Shown one piece after another: positions 59,519-64,000 of a DNA stretch of 64,000 nt. Both the position numbers and the translations under genes were made by a program. The first letter of the stretch is position 1; each line of letters begins with the position of its first letter. The notes beneath the pieces were generated by a model, which searched no databases, had not been told where the DNA came from, and was given only the letters and a program-made list of their open reading frames with translations. The DNA comes from Bradyrhizobium sp. CCGE-LA001 (GTDB lineage: Bacteria; Pseudomonadota; Alphaproteobacteria; Rhizobiales; Xanthobacteraceae), in the NCBI RefSeq assembly GCF_000296215.2, contig NZ_CP013949.1:806001-870000 (forward strand), in the 5' to 3' direction.

Positions 59519-60919
59519 ATGACGATGAGGCCGGATCCCACCTTCCACGCATCGCCCAGGCTTGCGATGGAAGCACCTGCGGAAAACTTTGCCTACACTT
59601 TGCTGCTCAGCCCGGATTTCTCGAAGCCCGATGCTCTCGCGGTCATCGACGTCAAGCCGGGATCGCCGACCTACAGCCAGATCGTCCACACCGTGACGAT
59701 GCCCAACAAGGGCGACGAGTTTCATCACTTCGGCTGGAATGCCTGCTCCTCCGCTCTGTCGCCGCTCACCGGCCACGCCTTTGTCGAGCGGCGCTATCTC
59801 ATCATCCCCGGGCTGCGCTCGTCGCGGATCTATATCATCGACACCAAGCCCGATCCGACCCAAGCCAAGATTCACAAGATCATCGAGCCCGATGAAGTCT
59901 TCAAGAAGACGGGCTACTCGCGTCCGCACACGATCCATTGCGGGCCGGACGGCATTTACGTCAGCACGCTGGGCGGCGGCGGCAAGGACGGCACCAGCGG
60001 ACCTCCAGGCGTTTTCATCATGGATTGCGAGACGTTTGAGGTTCTTGGACGATGGGAGATCGACCGCGGTCCGCAGACGCTGCATTATGACTTCTGGTGG
60101 AACCTGCCGCGCGACTACATGGTGACGAGCGAATGGGCGTTGCCGCCGCAGTTCGAGAACGGGATCGTCCCGGAGGATCTGCTCGCGAACAAATATGGCC
60201 ACCGTCTCCACTTCTGGGATCTTCGCGCCCGCCGCAACGTCCAGACCATCGACCTCGGCGCAAATCATCAAATGGCGCTGGAGGTACGACCGGCGCACGA
60301 TCCGGTTCGCGAATACGGCTTCGTTGGTGTCGTGGTCGACACCACCAACCTCGAGGCGTCGATCTGGACGTGGTGGCGCGAAGGCGGAAAATTCCATGCC
60401 GAGAAGACGGCGACGATCCCGCCCGAGCCCGCGCCAAAGGAGAAGCTCCCGCCGCTGCTGCAGGGCTTTGGCGCGGTGCCGCCGCTGGTGACCGACATCG
60501 ACCTGTCGATGGATGACCGGTTCCTCTATGTCTCGTGCTGGGGCACGGGTGAAATGCGTCAGTACGACGTCAGCGATCCCAGAAAGCCGAAGCTCGCGGG
60601 CTCGGTCCATATCGGCGGCATCGCGCGCCGCACCCCGCATCCAAATGGCAAGGCCTTTGCGGCCGGGCCGCAGATGGTCGAGGTCAGCCGCGACGGCCGG
60701 CGCGTGTACTGGACCAACTCGCTCTATTCCACCTGGGACGACCAGTTCTATCCCGACGGCGTTCCGGGCGTTGAGGTCATGGCCAATGCCGGTCGCAACG
60801 GCGGTCTCGAACTCGACAAGGATTACTTCGTGAGCTTCCCCGACGGATATCGTGCGCACCAGATCAGGCTGGAGGGCGGCGATTGTTCGACGGACTCCTT
60901 TTGCTACCCGTCGGTCTAG
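59519..60919 (+). CDS. SBP56 family protein (selenium-binding protein / methanethiol oxidase)
   Basis: A 466-residue beta-propeller protein, the usual SBP56 length. Motifs are GDEFHHFGWNACSSALSPLT, RPHTIHCGPDGIYVSTLGGG, LHYDFWWNLPRDYMVTSEWA, VTDIDLSMDDRFLYVSCWGT and GPQMVEVSRDGRRVYWTNSL. The family includes copper-dependent methanethiol oxidases; the His and Cys ligands are conserved. The ATG at 59519 follows GGGAGG. Its 3' end overlaps the next gene by 37 bp. Confidence 0.92.
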   Translation: MTMRPDPTFHASPRLAMEAPAENFAYTLLLSPDFSKPDALAVIDVKPGSPTYSQIVHTVTMPNKGDEFHHFGWNACSSALSPLTGHAFVERRYLIIPGLRSSRIYIIDTKPDPTQAKIHKIIEPDEVFKKTGYSRPHTIHCGPDGIYVSTLGGGGKDGTSGPPGVFIMDCETFEVLGRWEIDRGPQTLHYDFWWNLPRDYMVTSEWALPPQFENGIVPEDLLANKYGHRLHFWDLRARRNVQTIDLGANHQMALEVRPAHDPVREYGFVGVVVDTTNLEASIWTWWREGGKFHAEKTATIPPEPAPKEKLPPLLQGFGAVPPLVTDIDLSMDDRFLYVSCWGTGEMRQYDVSDPRKPKLAGSVHIGGIARRTPHPNGKAFAAGPQMVEVSRDGRRVYWTNSLYSTWDDQFYPDGVPGVEVMANAGRNGGLELDKDYFVSFPDGYRAHQIRLEGGDCSTDSFCYPSV

Positions 60920-61590
60920 ATTGGGGGCAGGCGAGCCCGGCGATTGGCTGGCTCTGGCTGGCGCTTGTTGCGAGCGGTCTCTACCACGGGATCAATCCGG
61001 GGATGGGATGGCCGCTCGCCGTTTCGGCCGGGCTCATGGACAAGAGTCCACGCGCGCTCTTCCGCGCGTTGTGGGCCCTGTGGGCCGGCCATCTCCTGGC
61101 AACGCTTCTCGTGCTGCTGCCATTCGCATTTCTGCTCGTGCTGGCCGAGTGGCAGCGCCCGGTCCAGCTCGTCGCAAGCCTTGTCGTCATCGGCTTCGGC
61201 GCCTATCGTTTGTTCGCGCGGAGTCATCCTCGCGCGCTGGCACGGATTCCGCCGACGCAATTGGCGCTCTGGTCGTTTGCCGTCGCCATTGCCCACGGCG
61301 CCGCCTTGATGCTCGTGCCGATCTATCTCGGGCTCTGCCAGGCCTACAAGCTGGATGCCGGCCACCAGGCGGCGGGCGCGCTGATGAAGGCGAGTCTCGC
61401 CATGACGATGCTGGTCTCCCTGGTGCACGTCGTCGCCATGGTCAGCGCCGGCGGATGTCTGGCGTGGTTGGTCTACCGCTATCTGGGTTTGAAATTTGTC
61501 TCGCGAAGCTGGTTCAATCTGGATGCTGTCTGGGCGACCAGCCTCATTCTGGTCGGCGCGCTGGCGCTCGCCTTCAATCTTGCGAGTTGA
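60883..61590 (+). CDS. Multi-pass membrane protein overlapping the SBP56 gene
   Basis: A 235-residue protein with six hydrophobic segments. Histidines occur at membrane edges (SGLYHGINPGMGWPLAVSAG, FAVAIAHGAALMLVPIYLGL, LVSLVHVVAMVSAGG), suggesting metal handling. Start TTG at 60883, preceded by GGAGG, overlaps the SBP56 coding region by 37 bp. Translational coupling and the overlap indicate a shared function with the SBP56 protein, perhaps in copper or other metal supply. No named family was recognised. Confidence 0.75.
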   Translation: MFDGLLLLPVGLDWGQASPAIGWLWLALVASGLYHGINPGMGWPLAVSAGLMDKSPRALFRALWALWAGHLLATLLVLLPFAFLLVLAEWQRPVQLVASLVVIGFGAYRLFARSHPRALARIPPTQLALWSFAVAIAHGAALMLVPIYLGLCQAYKLDAGHQAAGALMKASLAMTMLVSLVHVVAMVSAGGCLAWLVYRYLGLKFVSRSWFNLDAVWATSLILVGALALAFNLAS

Positions 61591-61599
61591 CGGCGAAGT

Positions 61600-62301
61600 C
61601 TACCGCGTCAACGCCCACTCACCGATGATGCGGAAGCGAGCCTTGGCATCGTCCTGCTTGAACAGCGCGAGCCGGTCGATCTCAAGTGCATCAAGCCCCA
61701 GCGCTGCAAACCGTCGCCGCAGCATTTCCAATATCGGCCCGCGTCGCGCGGCATCCAGCCGCCCGGTCAGCGTCATGTGGAAGCGGAATTCTTCCATCAC
61801 ATAAGGATAGCCCCAGCGGTCGAGATGGTCGCGCTGCTGTTCGCTCAGCTTATCGGGCTTGCGCCGCGCGCGGTCCTCCGCCGTGAGCGCGGCGCGGAAC
61901 GAATCGAACGCGCGGACGCAATCGGCGGCGAGCCCTTGCAGCGCATCGAGCGGTTCGGCCGGAATGACGGCGATGAAGCCGCTGATGGAATCGACGATCG
62001 GCCGGATCGTCGGGATCGGCCGCGGCGTGCCGGCGAAGGCCGCGCAGGCGGCCGCGAGCTCGGCTTCGGTCCGGCCAGGCGCGAGCGCCATCGGTGCCTT
62101 CAACGTGGCGTGGAAGCCGTATTTGCGGGGATCGGCAGTGATGTCGCGCCAATCCGGCGCGACATGCAGTGCGTCGTGCGGAAACGGCAGCTCGTCGCCG
62201 GTGTAGGCATCATATCCGAGCAGCTCGGCTCCGAAGCGGGAGAGGGCGCTGTCAGAGCCGGCGGCAAAATAGATCGCGTAGCGGGGAAAACCTGTCATCA
62301 C
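61600..62301 (-). CDS. DUF1045 protein (2H phosphodiesterase-like, phosphonate cluster)
   Basis: A 233-residue protein with two H-x-T/S-type motifs: FHATLKAP (H64) and FHMTLTG (H175), as in 2H phosphodiesterases. DUF1045 genes lie in phosphonate (phn) operons. It is 15 bp after phnM on the same strand. It probably acts on a ribose phosphate intermediate of the C-P lyase pathway, or regulates it; the reaction is unproven. Confidence 0.88.
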   Translation of the reverse strand: MMTGFPRYAIYFAAGSDSALSRFGAELLGYDAYTGDELPFPHDALHVAPDWRDITADPRKYGFHATLKAPMALAPGRTEAELAAACAAFAGTPRPIPTIRPIVDSISGFIAVIPAEPLDALQGLAADCVRAFDSFRAALTAEDRARRKPDKLSEQQRDHLDRWGYPYVMEEFRFHMTLTGRLDAARRGPILEMLRRRFAALGLDALEIDRLALFKQDDAKARFRIIGEWALTR

Positions 62302-62316
62302 CTCAGCATAGCCAAT

Positions 62317-63510
62317 TTAGGCCGCGGCGACAGCCTCGCGCGGCGTTGCCACCGCTGCGAGCAGCCGCGTGGCATCGGTGAGGTGCACGAGCTTGCCGCC
62401 CGAGATCACCGCGATGAGCCGCGGTCGCAGTGCCACGCTGTCGTCGACGAGCAGGATGTCGGCGCGGCGTCCCTCGGCAAGCACACCGCGATCGGTCAGA
62501 CCGGTGGCACGCGCGGGGCCGGCGGAGACCAAGTCCCACGCTTCCGTCAGCGGCAGCACGCCGTCGGCGGCGAGGCGGAATGCGGCGAGCAGCTGTGCAG
62601 GATAATAATAGTCCGACGCCAGCACCGAGCAGAGACCCTTGGCGATCATGTCCGACGCCTTGGTCCAGCCGGTGTGGCTGCCGCCGCGCACGACGTTCGG
62701 CGCGCCGTAGACGATGGCATCGCCGTGGCTTGCGGCTGCTCGCGCCGTCTCCTCATTGATCGGAAACTCGGCGATCAATGCGCCGAGCTCGCGAAACTCC
62801 TGACGCATCGCCGGCGTCGCATCGTCGTGCGAGAGCATCCGCACCCCCGTCGCGCGAGCCGTCGCGGCCAGTCGCGCTACCGAGGCCGGCACGTCGCCAG
62901 CCCGCGCGACCACGAGCCCGACGAGCCGGTCGAAATCCTCGCTCGAAAGGCCGGTGCGCTCGACCATGCGGTTGCGCTTGCGGGGCTTGGCCATGTCGGC
63001 GACGGTGCCGTCCATGTGGTCGTTGAAGGCGAACAGGTCGACGCGGCCTTCGGCGAGCCACTGGCTGATCTCGGCTTCGGCGTCGAGATTGTAGGTCTCG
63101 TGGCGCAGGTGGAAGCGGGTGTCGGCGGCGAATTGCGGGCGCTGTCGCTCGATCGCCTCCATCAGGCCGCGCGCATTGTCGGCGCTGCGCAGGCCCGGTT
63201 CCCACGAGCAGGTCGTGGCGTGAAACACGGTGGTGATGCCGTTGCTGATCGCCTGACGGTCACTGTCGGCGAGCGCGACGTCGATCGGAAAGTCGACGCC
63301 GGCGCGCGGCATCATCTGGCGCTCGAAGGCATCGCCATGCAGATCGACGATGCCGGGGAGCACGAGCAGGTTGCGCGCATCGATCGCCAGCCGCGAACGG
63401 CCGCGTGAGCCATCGATCTCTACAATGTCCGCTCCGGACACGAGGAGTGAGGTTTCGACGAGCTCGGCGCCGATCAGGGCCCGGCCGCCTTCAAGGAATA
63501 TCTCTGTCAC
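62317..63510 (-). CDS. phnM: Alpha-D-ribose 1-methylphosphonate 5-triphosphate diphosphatase
   Basis: A 397-residue amidohydrolase of the C-P lyase pathway. Metal-binding motif VLPGIVDLHGDAFERQMMPR, HATTCSWEPGLRSADNARGL, further His in FHLRHETYNLDAEAEI, FNDHMDGTVADMAKP, LSHDDATPAMRQEFRELGA and the end GPARATGLTDRGVLAEGR. It removes diphosphate from ribosyl methylphosphonate triphosphate. It overlaps the upstream acetyltransferase by 4 bp. Confidence 0.93.
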   Translation of the reverse strand: MTEIFLEGGRALIGAELVETSLLVSGADIVEIDGSRGRSRLAIDARNLLVLPGIVDLHGDAFERQMMPRAGVDFPIDVALADSDRQAISNGITTVFHATTCSWEPGLRSADNARGLMEAIERQRPQFAADTRFHLRHETYNLDAEAEISQWLAEGRVDLFAFNDHMDGTVADMAKPRKRNRMVERTGLSSEDFDRLVGLVVARAGDVPASVARLAATARATGVRMLSHDDATPAMRQEFRELGALIAEFPINEETARAAASHGDAIVYGAPNVVRGGSHTGWTKASDMIAKGLCSVLASDYYYPAQLLAAFRLAADGVLPLTEAWDLVSAGPARATGLTDRGVLAEGRRADILLVDDSVALRPRLIAVISGGKLVHLTDATRLLAAVATPREAVAAA

Positions 63511-64000
63511 GCGACCGCGCTTCGTTTGCTGGGAGACCCGGGGAAGGAGCTCGCCTGTGCTTCGTATGTCGCCAGGAAATCTTCAATCCCGAGCTTGCGG
63601 AAATCAGGCAGCGCTTTGCGCAATTTGTCGTGATCCCAGTCCCACCAAGCCAGCTTCGCGAGCCGTCCGGAAATTTCCTCCGAGAACCGCCGCCGCACGA
63701 TACGGGCGGGATTGCCGGCGACGATGGTGTAGGCCGGTACGTCCTTGGTGACGATGGCGCCGGCCGCAATCACCGCACCGGTGCCGATGTTGCGGCCCGG
63801 CAGCACGATCGCGCCATGGCCGATCCAGACGTCATGGCCGATATGGACGTGATGCTGGCGCCGCCAGGCGAAGAATTCGGCATCGTCGCTTTCGCCTTCG
63901 AAATAGGCGCTGGATCGGTAGGTGAAGTGCGCCTGCGTCGCGCGGTGCATCGGATGATTGCCGGGGTTGATGCGCGTCATCGCAGCGATCGAGCAGAACT
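63507..64000 (-). CDS. Hexapeptide-repeat acetyltransferase of phosphonate cluster (5' end outside window)
   Basis: Partial gene: the frame continues past 64000. Visible residues show the left-handed beta-helix (VHIGHDVWIGHGAIVLPGRN with IGTGAVIAAGAIVTKDVPAY), the ending of the trimeric xenobiotic acetyltransferase type, and a helical C-terminus (WDWDHDKLRKALPDFRKLGI). It overlaps phnM by 4 bp and is probably the acetyltransferase commonly linked to phnM in alphaproteobacterial phn operons. Substrate unknown. Confidence 0.8.
   Translation of the reverse strand, partial: FCSIAAMTRINPGNHPMHRATQAHFTYRSSAYFEGESDDAEFFAWRRQHHVHIGHDVWIGHGAIVLPGRNIGTGAVIAAGAIVTKDVPAYTIVAGNPARIVRRRFSEEISGRLAKLAWWDWDHDKLRKALPDFRKLGIEDFLATYEAQASSFPGSPSKRSAVA

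Overview
The window reads as a chromosomal segment of a high-GC alphaproteobacterium, most likely Bradyrhizobium or a close relative in the Nitrobacteraceae. Supporting signs are the gene orders dnaX-ybaB-recR and rpmH-rnpA-yidC-engB-argB, the alphaproteobacterial DnaX C-terminal domain, BA14K and DUF1236 exported proteins, and the intergenic repeats that read as 'MAGLDPAIHG' when translated. The assignment is by recognition only; no database search was possible.

Region 1 (1-19.3 kb) is housekeeping. It holds the 3' end of dnaX, ybaB and recR; an exported protein; an AmpG-like permease; rmuC divergent from def; fmt and truA; then a long minus-strand series read from rpmH at 17.45 kb down to dapE at 7.9 kb (rpmH, rnpA, yidC, engB, DUF423, argB, a DUF1036 protein, a HAD nucleotidase, dapD, DUF805, dapE). 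The gaps carry several families of palindromic intergenic repeats, some in several copies. An orphan sensor histidine kinase and a tRNA-Arg(ACG) close the region.

Region 2 (19.6-30.6 kb) is dominated by short exported or membrane proteins of unknown function. They include a His-rich BA14K protein, two tandem Rnk/GreA-like proteins, three neighbouring Gly/Ser/Thr-rich secreted proteins (one built of eight tandem repeats), a DUF1236 protein, a 26-residue membrane microprotein, and a protein with a KPKPKPKP tract. A PhyH-family dioxygenase, a luciferase-like monooxygenase and a truncated ParE-like toxin gene lie among them.

Region 3 (30.6-39.7 kb) looks like a patchwork. It has a gene desert of about 1 kb, a fused MFS/spermidine-synthase-like protein, a PAP2 phosphatase whose 3' end runs into a truncated flavin oxidoreductase, an isoprenylcysteine methyltransferase-like protein, a SnoaL-like protein, two SAM methyltransferases and an Rrf2 regulator.

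Region 4 (39.7-64 kb) is metabolic. It holds a YgiQ radical SAM protein; an EamA transporter; a GntR regulator with an FAD-linked 2-hydroxyacid dehydrogenase and a divergent DHDPS-family lyase; a TonB siderophore receptor with a PepSY membrane protein behind an Irr-box-like site; a triple rhodanese protein; serA; a tannase-family esterase; a MarR regulator with an enoyl-CoA hydratase/isomerase under an 18-bp palindrome that covers the marR start codon; a chemoreceptor; a ketodeoxyarabonate-dehydratase-like enzyme; an SBP56/methanethiol-oxidase-like protein overlapped by a membrane protein; and the end of a phosphonate cluster (acetyltransferase, phnM, DUF1045).
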